From: Planomonospora parontospora
Lineage (GTDB): Bacteria; Actinomycetota; Actinomycetes; Streptosporangiales; Streptosporangiaceae
Assembly: GCA_014647935.1 (NCBI GenBank)
Contig: BMQD01000001.1
Coordinates: 434,001-498,000 of the forward strand
Direction of reading: 5' to 3'
Length of the DNA: 64,000 nt
Shown: positions 36,206-45,860 of the stretch, one piece after another
Layout of the letters: each line of letters starts with the position of its first letter
Numbering within the stretch: the stretch's first letter is position 1
Program-made: the position numbers and the translations under genes
Notes under the pieces: model-generated
Database searches by the model: none
Seen by the model: only the letters and a program-made list of their open reading frames with translations
Told to the model about the DNA's origin: nothing

Positions 36206-37603
36206 GTGGCAGCACCGCAGAACTACCTCGCGGTCATCAAGGTTGTAGGAATCGGCGGAGGCGGAGTCAACGCCGTCAACCGGATGATCGAGGAGGGACT
36301 CAAGGGCGTCGAGTTCATCGCCATCAACACCGACGCCCAGGCGCTGCTCATGAGTGACGCCGACGTCAAGCTGGATGTCGGGCGGGAGCTCACCCGGGGC
36401 CTCGGCGCGGGGGCCAACCCCGAAGTCGGGCGCAAGGCGGCCGAGGACCACCGCGAGGAGATCGAGGAGGTCATCAAGGGCGCCGACATGGTGTTCGTCA
36501 CCGCGGGAGAGGGCGGTGGCACGGGCACCGGAGGCGCCCCGGTGGTCGCGAACATCGCGCGCTCCCTGGGAGCGCTCACCATCGGCGTGGTGACCCGTCC
36601 CTTCAGCTTCGAGGGCCGTCGCAGGGCGATGCAGGCCGAGGCGGGCATCGAGACGCTGCGCGAGGAGGTCGACACCCTCATCGTGATCCCGAACGACCGG
36701 CTGCTGTCGATCTCCGACCGCCAGGTGAGCGTGCTGGACGCCTTCAAGGCGGCCGACCAGGTGCTGCTCTCGGGTGTCCAGGGCATCACCGACCTCATCA
36801 CCACACCGGGTCTGATCAACCTGGACTTCGCCGATGTGAAGTCGGTCATGTCGGGTGCGGGCTCGGCCCTGATGGGGATCGGCCACGCGCGCGGCGACGA
36901 CCGGTCGGTCGCCGCGGCTGAGATGGCCGTCTCCAGCCCCCTGCTGGAGGCCAGCATCGACGGCGCGCACGGCGTGCTGCTCTCGATCGCGGGCGGTTCC
37001 GACCTGGGCCTCTTCGAGATCAACGAGGCGGCGCAGCTCGTCTCGAACGCCGCGGCCCCGGACGCCAACATCATCTTCGGTACGGTCATCGACGACGCGC
37101 TCGGCGATGAGGTGCGGGTCACGGTGATCGCCGCGGGTTTCGACGAGCCCATCGCGGGGGACAAGGCCGCGGCCCCGCAGCCGGCCGCCCGTCCGCAGCC
37201 GGCCCGCCAGGCCCCCGCTCCTCCGGCGAGCACACCGCTCCGGCCGGCGGCGCCCCCGCCCGCCAGGAGTGAGCAGCGGCCGGAACCCAGACCGGAGCCC
37301 CGGGCGGTGCAGACGCCGCCTCCTCCGCCGGTACGCCCGGTCTCGGCGCCGCCGCTGCCCGCCCCGACCGTGGCGGAGACCCCGGCGCCCGCGCCGCAGC
37401 CGGTCCAGTCCGCGCCGCAGCCGGTCGCGCAGCCCGAACCGGTGCGGGCGGAGGAGCCGCCGCCGCTGTCGATCCCGCGGCCCACGCCCGAGCCGGCGCA
37501 GCCGACTCCGATCTCCGCGAAGGTCCCCGATCCCGCCCGTCGGCGGCCGGTGGTCTTCGAGGAGCAGGAGGAGGAGCTGGACGTACCCGACTTCCTGAAG
37601 TGA
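36206..37603 (+). CDS. ftsZ: Cell division GTPase FtsZ
   Basis: Tubulin homologue that forms the Z-ring. The 465 residues include [16 protein letters not shown], the signature [15 protein letters not shown] (about 101-115), [11 protein letters not shown] and the T7 loop [23 protein letters not shown] long Pro/Ala-rich linker (about 318-440) leads to the C-terminal peptide LDVPDFLK, which in actinobacteria binds SepF. GTG 36206 is chosen, with GGAAAGG about 10 bases upstream; a GTG at 36161 in frame would add 15 residues. It is transcribed from its own promoter region. Confidence 0.97.
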   Translation: MAAPQNYLAVIKVVGIGGGGVNAVNRMIEEGLKGVEFIAINTDAQALLMSDADVKLDVGRELTRGLGAGANPEVGRKAAEDHREEIEEVIKGADMVFVTAGEGGGTGTGGAPVVANIARSLGALTIGVVTRPFSFEGRRRAMQAEAGIETLREEVDTLIVIPNDRLLSISDRQVSVLDAFKAADQVLLSGVQGITDLITTPGLINLDFADVKSVMSGAGSALMGIGHARGDDRSVAAAEMAVSSPLLEASIDGAHGVLLSIAGGSDLGLFEINEAAQLVSNAAAPDANIIFGTVIDDALGDEVRVTVIAAGFDEPIAGDKAAAPQPAARPQPARQAPAPPASTPLRPAAPPPARSEQRPEPRPEPRAVQTPPPPPVRPVSAPPLPAPTVAETPAPAPQPVQSAPQPVAQPEPVRAEEPPPLSIPRPTPEPAQPTPISAKVPDPARRRPVVFEEQEEELDVPDFLK

Positions 37604-37693
37604 CATTCATCACCCGAGGGCGGGTGACGGCCCGCCCCGCGGGGACCGTCAGAATGGATTCCACCAGTTTGTCGGAATTCGAGCGGCGGGAAC

Positions 37694-38398
37694 GTGACAA
37701 ACAGAACACGGCGGGAAGAGATCGCGGCCGGTCTGGCCGAGGTCGAGGAGCGGATCACGCAGGCCTGCCGGGCGGCCGGACGCACCCGTGAGGAAGTGAC
37801 CCTCGTCGCGGTGACCAAGACCTACCCGGCCTCGGACGTGCGGCTCCTGGCCGAGCTGGGCGTGCGCGACGTCGGGGAGAACCGCGACCAGGAGGCCTCG
37901 GCCAAGGCGCGCGAATGCGCGGACCTCGAACTCGCCTGGCACTTCATCGGCCAGCTGCAGACCAACAAGGTCCGCTCCGTGGTCCGCTACGCCGACGTCG
38001 TGCACTCGGTGGACCGGCTCCGCCTGGTCGCCGCGCTCGGTGGCGAGGCGGTCAGGGCGGGCCGGGAGGTCACGTGTCTGGTCCAGGTCGCGCTGGACGA
38101 CGATCCGGCCCGGGGCGGCGCCCGGCCGCGGGACGTGCCCGCCCTGGCCGACGCCGTGGCCGCCACGGAGGGGCTCCGGCTGGGCGGGGTGATGGCGGTG
38201 GCCCCGCTGGGGGAGGAGCCCGGCCGGGCGTTCGCCGGGCTCCGGGAGATCGCGCGGGCCGTACGGGAGGCCCACCCGGGCGCGGACGTCGTCTCCGCGG
38301 GCATGAGCGGCGACCTGTCCGAGGCCGTGGCGAACGGTGCGACACACCTGCGTGTCGGTACGGCGTTGCTCGGTCGCCGGAAGCCCTTCGTCAGGTAA
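37694..38398 (+). CDS. YggS/YlmE family pyridoxal phosphate homeostasis protein
   Basis: This 234-residue PLP-binding TIM barrel of the YggS/PLPBP family controls PLP and amino-acid balance. Conserved segments are VAVTKTYPASDVRLLAELG (the Lys binds PLP), DVGENRDQEASAKA, WHFIGQLQTNKV, HSVDR and SAGMSGDLSEAVANGATHLRVGTALLG. The GTG start at 37694 lacks a strong ribosome binding site. In many actinobacteria a PgeF/YlmD gene lies between ftsZ and this gene; here it is absent and the 90-base gap holds no ORF of note. Confidence 0.92.
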   Translation: MTNRTRREEIAAGLAEVEERITQACRAAGRTREEVTLVAVTKTYPASDVRLLAELGVRDVGENRDQEASAKARECADLELAWHFIGQLQTNKVRSVVRYADVVHSVDRLRLVAALGGEAVRAGREVTCLVQVALDDDPARGGARPRDVPALADAVAATEGLRLGGVMAVAPLGEEPGRAFAGLREIARAVREAHPGADVVSAGMSGDLSEAVANGATHLRVGTALLGRRKPFVR

Positions 38399-38516
38399 TG
38401 TCCCTCCAAGTGGGCCTTGGCGCCCACGTATCCGGTGAGTGGTCGATCGGCGGTGAGCGTCAAGGGGGGATGGCTCCACCCCGAGTCAATCGAAGTAAGA
38501 CGGAGGAAGAAGAGCG

Positions 38517-39020
38517 ATGGCCGGCGCGATGCGCAAGATGGCGGTCTACCTCGGTCTTGTGGAGGATGACCGCTACGAGAGGTACGACGTCTACCCCGAC
38601 GACGAGTACGACGAGTTCGACGAGTCGCGGCGGACCGGTGACGAGCGCCCCGGCGCACCCGGAGACCCCCAGGACGAGACGGAGGCCGGTGTGCCGGCCC
38701 CGAGACCCACGACGGCCGTCCTGGAGCGCCGTACGACCGATCTGGCGCGCATCACCACGCTCCACCCCCGTACCTACAACGAGGCCAGGACCATCGGTGA
38801 GCACTTCCGCGAGGGCACGCCGGTCATCATGAACCTGACGGAAATGGTTGACAGCGACGCGAAGCGGCTTGTCGATTTCGCGGCAGGTCTCGTCTTTGGC
38901 CTACACGGAAGCATCGAACGTGTTACCAACAAGGTGTTCCTGTTGTCCCCAGTCAATGTCGAGGTGACCGCCGAGGACAAGGCCCGAATCGCGGAGCGCG
39001 GGTTCTTCAACCAGAGCTAG
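38517..39020 (+). CDS. sepF: Cell division protein SepF
   Basis: SepF anchors FtsZ to the membrane in bacteria lacking FtsA. The 167 residues start with an N-terminal amphipathic helix ([14 protein letters not shown]) as membrane anchor, an acidic variable linker, and the conserved C-terminal domain ([25 protein letters not shown], then [20 protein letters not shown] and [11 protein letters not shown]). ATG 38517 is preceded by GGAGGAAG. Confidence 0.95.
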   Translation: MAGAMRKMAVYLGLVEDDRYERYDVYPDDEYDEFDESRRTGDERPGAPGDPQDETEAGVPAPRPTTAVLERRTTDLARITTLHPRTYNEARTIGEHFREGTPVIMNLTEMVDSDAKRLVDFAAGLVFGLHGSIERVTNKVFLLSPVNVEVTAEDKARIAERGFFNQS

Positions 39021-39099
39021 AGTTCCACTATGCACACCGAGTCGAAGCCCACCCCGTCCTTCCGGGGGTCGTGGACCAGGACGGAGGCAGGACAACGCC

Positions 39100-39387
39100 G
39101 TGGGGATCGTTAGCGACATCGTGGTCGTCGTCCTGTGGATCTACCTCCTCCTGCTGATCGGCAGAATGATCTTTGAGACGGTCCAGGCGTTCGCCCGCCA
39201 GTGGCGCCCCACGGGGGTGGTCCTGGTCCTGGCGGAGGCCATATACACGGTCACCGACCCACCTCTCAAGTTCCTCCGCCGTTTCATTCCGCCACTCCGG
39301 TTGGGTACGGTGGCCTTTGACCTAAGCTTCACAGTCCTGTTCATTGTGGTCTGGGTCTTGATCCAACTCGTGTCCGCGCTTCGTTGA
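39100..39387 (+). CDS. YggT/YlmG family membrane protein
   Basis: This 95-residue protein has two hydrophobic segments and the YggT signature TDPPLKFLRRFIPPLRLGTVAFDLSF. It occurs between sepF and divIVA in actinobacteria and firmicutes and is linked to division and envelope homeostasis, with no defined biochemical role. GTG 39100 has GGAGG about 12 bases upstream. Confidence 0.92.
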   Translation: MGIVSDIVVVVLWIYLLLLIGRMIFETVQAFARQWRPTGVVLVLAEAIYTVTDPPLKFLRRFIPPLRLGTVAFDLSFTVLFIVVWVLIQLVSALR

Positions 39388-39436
39388 TCGGGTACCGTCC
39401 CTCCGGACAGACTCCAAGCGCGCCAAGGAGACCGAA

Positions 39437-40306
39437 ATGCCGCTGACACCCGCAGATGTGCGGAACAAGCAGTTCAGTACGACCCGGCTCAGGCCGGGTT
39501 ACGACGAGGAAGAGGTAGACGCCTTCCTCGACGAGGTGGAGTCCGAGCTGGACCGCCTCATCCAGGAGAACGAGGAGCTCCGCGCCAAGCTGTCGGAGTG
39601 CATGCGGGGCAAGGTGCCCGGCGGGATGGGCATGGCCATGGCGCCGGCCCCCGTCGCCGAGCCCAAGCCCGAGATGATGATGCCGCCGCAGCCGGAGCCG
39701 ATGCGGGCTCCCGAGCCGGTGCAGCAGCAGCCGGTCCCCGTCGGCATGGGCATGCCTCCGGCCGAGGACAACATGGACACCGCCGCGCGCGTGCTCGCCC
39801 TGGCCCAGCAGACCGCCGACCAGGCGATCGCCGACGCCCGCCGGGAGGCGGACGAGACGGTGACCCGGGCGCGGCGCGAGGCCGACGACATCCTCGGCAA
39901 GGCCCGTCGCCAGGCGGAGCAGGTCATCGGTGACGCCCGGGCGCGCGCCGAGACGCTGGAGCGCGACGCGCAGGAGCGCCACCGGCAGGCCATGGGCTCG
40001 CTGGTGCAGACCCGTGACGAGCTCGAGCGCAAGGTCGAGGAGCTGCGCAGCTTCGAGCGCGAGTACCGCAGCCGCCTCAAGCTCTATCTGGAGAACCAGC
40101 TCGCGGAGCTCAACGTCGCCGCCGAGGGCAGCGGGGGCTTCCCGATCGTGGGCGGTCCCGTGGGCGGCCCGCCGGTCATGTCCCACGCCGCGGCCCAGGG
40201 CGGGCAGCAGCCCCTCCAGAGCGGTCCCGGGGCCTTCGGCGGTGAGCCGTCGCAGCACTCCGGAGCCTTCCAGGGCGCCGACGGCCCGCACAACGACCGC
40301 CGCTAA
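39437..40306 (+). CDS. divIVA: Polar growth and division protein DivIVA (Wag31)
   Basis: Coiled-coil scaffold at cell poles or hyphal tips that recruits the wall-synthesis machinery. The 289 residues begin with the conserved membrane-curvature domain (PLTPADVRNKQFSTTRLRPGYDEEEVDAFLDEVE), followed by a Met/Pro-rich linker (about 60-115), a long heptad-repeat coiled coil (about 118-235, rich in RREADETVTRARREADDIL) and a Gly-rich tail. It lies at the end of the dcw cluster as usual. In mycobacteria Wag31 is phosphorylated by PknA/B-type kinases, which may be relevant to the kinases downstream. Confidence 0.95.
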   Translation: MPLTPADVRNKQFSTTRLRPGYDEEEVDAFLDEVESELDRLIQENEELRAKLSECMRGKVPGGMGMAMAPAPVAEPKPEMMMPPQPEPMRAPEPVQQQPVPVGMGMPPAEDNMDTAARVLALAQQTADQAIADARREADETVTRARREADDILGKARRQAEQVIGDARARAETLERDAQERHRQAMGSLVQTRDELERKVEELRSFEREYRSRLKLYLENQLAELNVAAEGSGGFPIVGGPVGGPPVMSHAAAQGGQQPLQSGPGAFGGEPSQHSGAFQGADGPHNDRR

Positions 40307-40349
40307 GGTGTCGGGTCATTCCCTCTGACCCGTAACCGGGAGTCCCTTC

Positions 40350-42245
40350 GTGATCCTTATCAGCGCTGGCCTGGTGTTGACGGCCGTCGTCCTGCTCATC
40401 GCAGGGGTCGTGATCGCCAAGCCCTTTCTGGTCATGTGGTCGATCGCGGTCAGTGTGCTGTCCGCGGTCTTCCTGGTGATCGGGGCGTTGCTGCGACGCC
40501 ATGAGCTCTTCCCCGGCGGTGGACGCGCCGGGGTGGCTCCGCCGTCCCCCTTCAAGGGACCGGCTCCGGCCGGTCCGATGCCCGTGCCCCCGATGACGTC
40601 TCATCGGCAGCCCGCCCCCGGCATCCCCGGGGTGCCCGCCGGCCCGCCCGAGGCGGCGCCGCAGGGCGCGCGGCAGACGGTCGCCGCCGCGACCCGGCCC
40701 CGGCCCGTTCCAGCGGCCGGATCGGCCTCCGCGCGGCAGGGAGTGCCGGACGCCGAGGCGATCGTGCTGGTGATCCCCGGACGCAGGCGCTACCACGTCG
40801 CCGGGTGCCGTCAGCTGGCCGACAGGGAACACGAGGAACTCACTCACGAGGAGGCTCGGGAGGAGGGCTTCACGCCCTGCACCACCTGCCTCTCCGAGCT
40901 CAGCGGCGGGATCGCGCCGCAGGACGCCCCCGAGGGGTATGAGGCCGCCCCGGCCCCGGCCCCGCCGTCCCAGGCCTCCCGGCCGACTCAGGCCCTCCGG
41001 GAGCCCGGTCCCTCCGGCACGACCGGCCCGGACAGCGGTGAGACCGTACGGTTCACCCCTCCGTACCGCCCCGCCGGAACTTCGGGGAACCAGGCCGACC
41101 GGCCCCGCACACCGCCCGGGGAGCCGGAGGCCCCGCTCCGGGAGTCCCGTGAGCAGCCGGCTTCCGCACCCCGTTCCGAGAAGGCCGCGGCCCCCTTCGC
41201 CGCCCCCTCGTTCCCCCTCCAGATGCCGTCGCCCGCCCCGGCGGGGGAGGACTCCTCGGCCACCAGCTGGTTCAGCCGGGATCCCGCCTCCCCGCCGGCC
41301 TCCAGGCCGGGGCCCGGGACGGACGCCCGGCCGTCCGAGCCCGGGGAGCAGGACGCCCTCGCGCGGGGAGCGGCCGAGCAGGAGGCTCCGGAGCCGACGC
41401 CCGGAGGAGAGACGTCCGGGAGGCGGACGGCGGCAGAGCAGGACGCCCCCGTGCGGGGAACTGCCGAGCAGGACGCGCCGGAGTCCGGCGAGCGGGTGGA
41501 GGCGGAGCCCCCTCCGGCGGGATCCGGACCCCTCGCGGAGTCCGCCGAGCCGGTGGAGCCGGTCGAGGAGACCACCGCGGAGCCCTCTCCGGCCGGACCG
41601 GAGCCCACTGCGGGATCCGCCGTACGATCGGAACCCGCGGAACCCACCGAGCGGGCGGAGCCCGCTTCGGCCGGATCCGCTGAACCCGGACGGCCTGCCG
41701 GGACCGGGCCTGCGGGCGAGACCGCCGGACCGGAGAACGGCGGACCCGAGACCACCGGATCGGAGACCACCGGATCAGGGTCGGAGACCGACGGGCGGCC
41801 CGAAACGGAGCCCGCTCCGGCCGGGTCCGGACCCCTCGCGGAGTCCGCCGCGCCGGTCGATACGGCGCGCACCGCGGAGCCCGCCGAGCCGGTGGAGCCG
41901 GCCGGGACCGAGCAGCCCGGGCGCGCCGGGCGGCCGGCGCCGGCCGGCTCCACCTCGGCCGGGCCGGGGGAGCCGGTGCCGCCCGCTCCGGCGGAGAGCG
42001 CCGTCCCGGACGTCACCCAGGACGACGACACCTCGCCCCACGGAATCCCCGCCGTGAAGGCCGGCGCCGCCGGTTCCGGCACGGTCAAGGTCATTTCGGG
42101 CACCCGCCGTTTCCACGGCGTGGCCTGCCCGCTCGTCAGGGGAGTCGACGACGACGGCATAGAGACCATGTCCAGGGCCGAGGCCGAGGAGGCGGGCCTG
42201 AGCGGCTGCGCCGTCTGCCAGGGGGACGTGCCGGACCGCGGCTGA
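40350..42245 (+). CDS. Membrane protein with two Cys/His mini-modules and a long acidic linker (unrecognised)
   Basis: This 631-residue protein is not a family I recognise. Two transmembrane helices lie at the N-terminus (about 1-22 and 28-48). A first module near residues 147-180 has the pattern H-x3-C-x23-C-x2-C (YHVAGC ... CTTC) and a second near the C-terminus (586-627) has H-x3-C-x26-C-x2-C (FHGVAC ... CAVC). Both have an E/A-rich helix followed by a Gly just before CxxC, reminiscent of the zinc-binding N-domain of Ada. About 400 residues of Pro/Glu/Ala/Ser-rich disordered sequence, with internal repeats such as PAGSGPLAESA, separate them. It follows divIVA by 43 bases with GGGAG before its GTG, so co-transcription is likely. 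Confidence 0.75.
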   Translation: MILISAGLVLTAVVLLIAGVVIAKPFLVMWSIAVSVLSAVFLVIGALLRRHELFPGGGRAGVAPPSPFKGPAPAGPMPVPPMTSHRQPAPGIPGVPAGPPEAAPQGARQTVAAATRPRPVPAAGSASARQGVPDAEAIVLVIPGRRRYHVAGCRQLADREHEELTHEEAREEGFTPCTTCLSELSGGIAPQDAPEGYEAAPAPAPPSQASRPTQALREPGPSGTTGPDSGETVRFTPPYRPAGTSGNQADRPRTPPGEPEAPLRESREQPASAPRSEKAAAPFAAPSFPLQMPSPAPAGEDSSATSWFSRDPASPPASRPGPGTDARPSEPGEQDALARGAAEQEAPEPTPGGETSGRRTAAEQDAPVRGTAEQDAPESGERVEAEPPPAGSGPLAESAEPVEPVEETTAEPSPAGPEPTAGSAVRSEPAEPTERAEPASAGSAEPGRPAGTGPAGETAGPENGGPETTGSETTGSGSETDGRPETEPAPAGSGPLAESAAPVDTARTAEPAEPVEPAGTEQPGRAGRPAPAGSTSAGPGEPVPPAPAESAVPDVTQDDDTSPHGIPAVKAGAAGSGTVKVISGTRRFHGVACPLVRGVDDDGIETMSRAEAEEAGLSGCAVCQGDVPDRG

Positions 42246-42267
42246 CCCGCACGCCTGCGGAAGGCGG

Positions 42268-42352
42268 AGACGAAGCGCATGCGGAAAGGGCTCCGGGGAG
42301 GCATCCCCGGAGCCCTTCGTCTTTCACCGCCCGGTCGTCTTTCACCGCCCGG
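42268..42352. terminator. Terminator between convergent genes plus an 18-bp tandem repeat
   Basis: A 13-bp perfect stem (42286-42298 with 42305-42317, loop AGGCAT) extends outward through AGACGA/TCGTCT (42268-42273 with 42316-42321) and is followed by CTTTC. Bases 42317-42334 and 42335-42352 are an identical 18-bp tandem duplication. It lies between the divIVA-side operon and ileS and can serve both strands. Confidence 0.75.
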
Positions 42353-42421
42353 CGGACTGACCGGATCCGACCGGCCCGCCGAGGTGAGGCCGGACCGCGG
42401 TCCGGCCCCGGTCCGGCCCGG

Positions 42422-45400
42422 TCAGGCCGTGGTGGTGCGGCGGAGCTGGAAGGAGAGCCCGAGGTCGGTGTCCTCGTGGACCGGGAGCCCTTCCTCGGTG
42501 AGACCCTCGGTGAGGGAGAGGGCGAGGACCTCGTCGGCCACCGTACGGCCCTGGGCCCGCAGCGCCTCCGCCAGTTCGGCGTCGGCGGCGGACCACCACA
42601 GGTCGATCCGGTCGGTGATGGACAGTCCCGAGGACTTGCGGGCGTCCTGGACCAGCCGGACGACGTCGCGGATCAGACCGGCCCGGCGCAGTTCGTCGGT
42701 GATGGCCAGGTCGAGGGCGACGGTCTCGCCCGTGCCGGTGTCGACGGCCCCCGTCTCCACCGCCCAGCCGGACTTCGGCTGCTCGGTGACGATCACGTCC
42801 TCGGCCGTGACCTCCACCGTGCCCAGCTCGCCGGCGTCCAGCGAGACGGGCGATCCGGCGCGCAGGGTACGGGCCAGCTCACCGGCGTCCGCGGCGGACA
42901 CGGCCGCGGCGACCAGCTTGGTCTGCGAGCCGAACCGCTTGCCCAGGGCCCGGAAGTTGGGCTTGACGGTGAAGGAGACCAGGTCGGCGGAGAACCCTGA
43001 CATGTCCTCCAGGGCCTGCACGTTGAGCTCGTCGGCGATCAGCTCGCGCAGCTCGGGCGAGAGCGCGGCCCAGCCGGGGGCGCCCACCAGGGCCCGGCCC
43101 AGCGGCTGACGGGTCTTCACGCCGCTGGAGGCGCGGGCCGAGCGGCCCAGTTCCACCAGGCGGCGGACCAGCGCCATCTGCTCCGACAGGGCCGGGTCGA
43201 GCAGCGCGGAGTCCACGGCGGGCCAGGAGGCCAGGTGGACCGAGGCGGGGGCGCCCTCCTCCCGCAGCACGTCCCAGACGTAGTCGGTGATGAACGGCAC
43301 CACCGGCGCCATCAGGCGGGTCACGGTCTCCAGGCACTCGTACAGGGTGGCGAAGGCGGAGGCGTCGCCCGACCAGAACCTGCGGCGGGAGCGCCGCACG
43401 TACCAGTTGGACAGGTCGTCGAGGAACTCGGCCAGCCGCCGTCCGACCCGGGCGGTGTCGAACTCGTCCATCGACGCGGTGACCTCGGCCACCGTCCGGT
43501 GCAGCTCGGCCAGCGCCCACCGGTCGATCAGCGGGCGCTCGCCCGGAGCCGGGGCCTCGGACACCGCCGCCGGGCTCCAGGATTCGGCGCCCGCGTAGAG
43601 AGTGAAGAAGGAGACGGTGTTCCAGTAGGTGAGCAGGACCTTGCGGACGATCTCCTCCAGGGCGGCGTGCCCGACCCGCCGGGCCGCCCACGGGGAACCG
43701 GAGCAGGCCATGTACCAGCGCAGGGCGTCGGCCCCGTGCCGGTCCATCAGGGAGATCGGCTCCAGCACGTTGCCCAGGTGCTTGCTCATCTTGCGGCCGT
43801 CCTCGGCGAGGATCAGCCCCAGGCAGAGCACGTTCTCGTAGGAGGTGCGGCCGAAGACCAGGGTGCCGACCGCCATCAGCGAGTAGAACCAGCCGCGGGT
43901 CTGGTCGGTGGCCTCGCAGATGAACTGCGCGGGGTAGGCCGCCTCGAAGACCTCCTGGTTCTGGTAGGGCGCGCCCCACTGGGCGAACGGCATCGAGCCC
44001 GAGTCGTACCAGGCGTCGATCACGTCCGGGACCCGCCGGGCCTCGGCCCCGCAGGAGGGGCAGGGCAGCGTGACGTCGTCGACGTAGGGGCGGTGCGGGT
44101 CGAGGGCGGAGACGTCCTGGCCGGACAGCTCGCCGAGCTCGGCCAGCGAGCCGACGCAGGTGATGTGGGACTCGTCGGCCGAGCAGACCCAGAGCGGCAG
44201 GGGGGTGCCCCAGTAGCGGGACCGCGACAGCGACCAGTCGACGTTGTTGCGCAGCCACTCGCCGAAGCGGCCCCACTTGATCGTCTCGGGGTACCAGCCG
44301 ACCTTCTCGTTCTCGGCGAGGAGCTGGTCCTTGATCGCGGTCGTGCGGATGTACCAGGCGGGCAGCGCGTAGTAGAGCAGCGCGGTGTGGCAGCGCCAGC
44401 AGTGCGGGTAGCTGTGCTCGAAGTGGCCGCCCCGGAACAGCAGCCCTCGGTCGCGCAGGTCCGCGGTCAGGGACTCGTCGGCGTGCTTGAAGAACTGCCC
44501 GCCGACCAGCGGCACGCTCTCGGCGAACCGGCCGTCGGGGCCGATCGGGTTGACCACGGGCAGGCCGTACCGCTTGCAGGTCGCCATGTCGTCGGCGCCG
44601 AAGGCGGGCGCCTGGTGGACCAGGCCGGTGCCGTCCTCGGTGGTGACGTAGTCGCCCAGCACCACGTAGTGCGCGCCGGGGATGTCGACCAGGTCGAACG
44701 GCCTGCGGTAGGAGGTGCGCTCCAGCTCCGCGCCGGTGAAGGAGGCCAGCACCTCGGCGTCCTCGCCCAGGACCGCGGTCAGCAGCGGCTCGGCGACGAC
44801 CAGCACCTCCTCGGAGCCGGCGGGGCGGGCCGCGACGTAGGTCACCTCGGGGTGCACGGCGACCGCGGTGTTGGACACCAGCGTCCACGGCGTGGTGGTC
44901 CAGATCAGCAGCGAGGCGCCGAGCTCGGCCAGCGGGCCGGAGACGGCGGGCATGCGGACGTAGACCGACGGGCTGGAGACGGTCTCGTAACCGCCGGGCT
45001 GGCCCAGCTCGTGGTCGGACAGGCCGGTGCCGCAGCGCGGGCAGTACGGCGTGATGCGGAAGTCGCGGAAGAGCAGGCCCTTGTCGAAGACGACCTTCAG
45101 CGACCACCAGACGGACTCGACGTAGGCCGGGTCCATCGTGCGGTAGGCCGCCGACAGGTCGATCCAGTAGCCCATGCGCTCGGTCATCTCTTCGAAGGCG
45201 TCCACGTGCCGCAGCACCGACTCGCGGCACTTGGCGTTGAACTCCGCGATGCCGTACGCCTCGATGTCCTTCTTGCCGGTCAGCCCGAGTTCCTTCTCGA
45301 TCCCGACCTCGACGGGCAGGCCGTGGCAGTCCCAGCCGGCCTTGCGGGGCACGCTGTAGCCGCGCATGGACTTGTAGCGGGGGAAGACGTCCTTGAAGAC

Positions 45401-45595
45401 GCGCGCCTCGACGTGGTGGACGCCGGGCATGCCGTTGGCGGTGGGCGGGCCCTCGTAGAAGACCCAGGCGGGCCCGCCGGCGTTCTGCTCGACCGAGCGC
45501 TCGAAGACCTTGCCGTCCCTCCAGCGGTCGAGCACCTCGTGTTCGAGCGCGGGCAGGTCGACCTGCGCGGGAAGAGGACGGAAATGGGCGGACAT
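42422..45595 (-). CDS. ileS: Isoleucyl-tRNA synthetase, eukaryote-like (IleRS2) type with GVHH signature
   Basis: Class I synthetase of 1057 residues that charges tRNA-Ile and edits valine. The N-terminal signature reads EGPPTANGMPGVHH. At residues 58-61 the usual HxGH is replaced by GVHH, with the first and third residues exchanged. KMSKH is intact (DGRKMSKHLGN, near 602). The TANG context, size and sequence place it in the IleRS2 group, which is generally resistant to mupirocin. ATG 45595 is chosen because a GGAGG lies at 45607-45611 on this strand and a T-box leader ends there. Gene order divIVA-ileS-dksA-lspA-rluD is common in actinobacteria. Confidence 0.95.
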   Translation of the reverse strand: MSAHFRPLPAQVDLPALEHEVLDRWRDGKVFERSVEQNAGGPAWVFYEGPPTANGMPGVHHVEARVFKDVFPRYKSMRGYSVPRKAGWDCHGLPVEVGIEKELGLTGKKDIEAYGIAEFNAKCRESVLRHVDAFEEMTERMGYWIDLSAAYRTMDPAYVESVWWSLKVVFDKGLLFRDFRITPYCPRCGTGLSDHELGQPGGYETVSSPSVYVRMPAVSGPLAELGASLLIWTTTPWTLVSNTAVAVHPEVTYVAARPAGSEEVLVVAEPLLTAVLGEDAEVLASFTGAELERTSYRRPFDLVDIPGAHYVVLGDYVTTEDGTGLVHQAPAFGADDMATCKRYGLPVVNPIGPDGRFAESVPLVGGQFFKHADESLTADLRDRGLLFRGGHFEHSYPHCWRCHTALLYYALPAWYIRTTAIKDQLLAENEKVGWYPETIKWGRFGEWLRNNVDWSLSRSRYWGTPLPLWVCSADESHITCVGSLAELGELSGQDVSALDPHRPYVDDVTLPCPSCGAEARRVPDVIDAWYDSGSMPFAQWGAPYQNQEVFEAAYPAQFICEATDQTRGWFYSLMAVGTLVFGRTSYENVLCLGLILAEDGRKMSKHLGNVLEPISLMDRHGADALRWYMACSGSPWAARRVGHAALEEIVRKVLLTYWNTVSFFTLYAGAESWSPAAVSEAPAPGERPLIDRWALAELHRTVAEVTASMDEFDTARVGRRLAEFLDDLSNWYVRRSRRRFWSGDASAFATLYECLETVTRLMAPVVPFITDYVWDVLREEGAPASVHLASWPAVDSALLDPALSEQMALVRRLVELGRSARASSGVKTRQPLGRALVGAPGWAALSPELRELIADELNVQALEDMSGFSADLVSFTVKPNFRALGKRFGSQTKLVAAAVSAADAGELARTLRAGSPVSLDAGELGTVEVTAEDVIVTEQPKSGWAVETGAVDTGTGETVALDLAITDELRRAGLIRDVVRLVQDARKSSGLSITDRIDLWWSAADAELAEALRAQGRTVADEVLALSLTEGLTEEGLPVHEDTDLGLSFQLRRTTTA

Positions 45596-45599
45596 GACG

Positions 45600-45860
45600 G
45601 GCGGAACCTCCACGCTGGTGCTGGCTGGCAGTGGCGCGGAGGGACGAGACCTGGCGGCCCCGCGGTACCACCCTCCTTGACCTCCCGGGTGAGGAGGCCC
45701 TCTTCTTTTCGGTTCGCGGCCGGGTCTACTGGGTATCCGCTGCACGCGGAGGACCGTTCTTCCGGCGGCTCAGGGGTGATCTTCTCTCCGGGCCTCGCCC
45801 CGGGCTCGCACCGTCCCCGGGTCGCTCCTGCGAGGGGGCCGGAGATACTCGTCCCCGTCA
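45600..45860 (-). ncRNA. T-box riboswitch (translational, isoleucine) upstream of ileS
   Basis: Read on the minus strand, the T-box AGGGTGGTACCGCGG is complete at 45674-45660. The specifier region contains ATC (45780-45778) in the context GAAGATCACCCCTGAGCC, followed by CCGGAAGAAC. This matches the actinobacterial ultrashort stem I type that regulates ileS translation. Uncharged tRNA-Ile should bind and free the GGAGG ribosome binding site at 45611-45607. No T-run terminator is present, which supports translational control. The 5' boundary is approximate. Confidence 0.9.
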
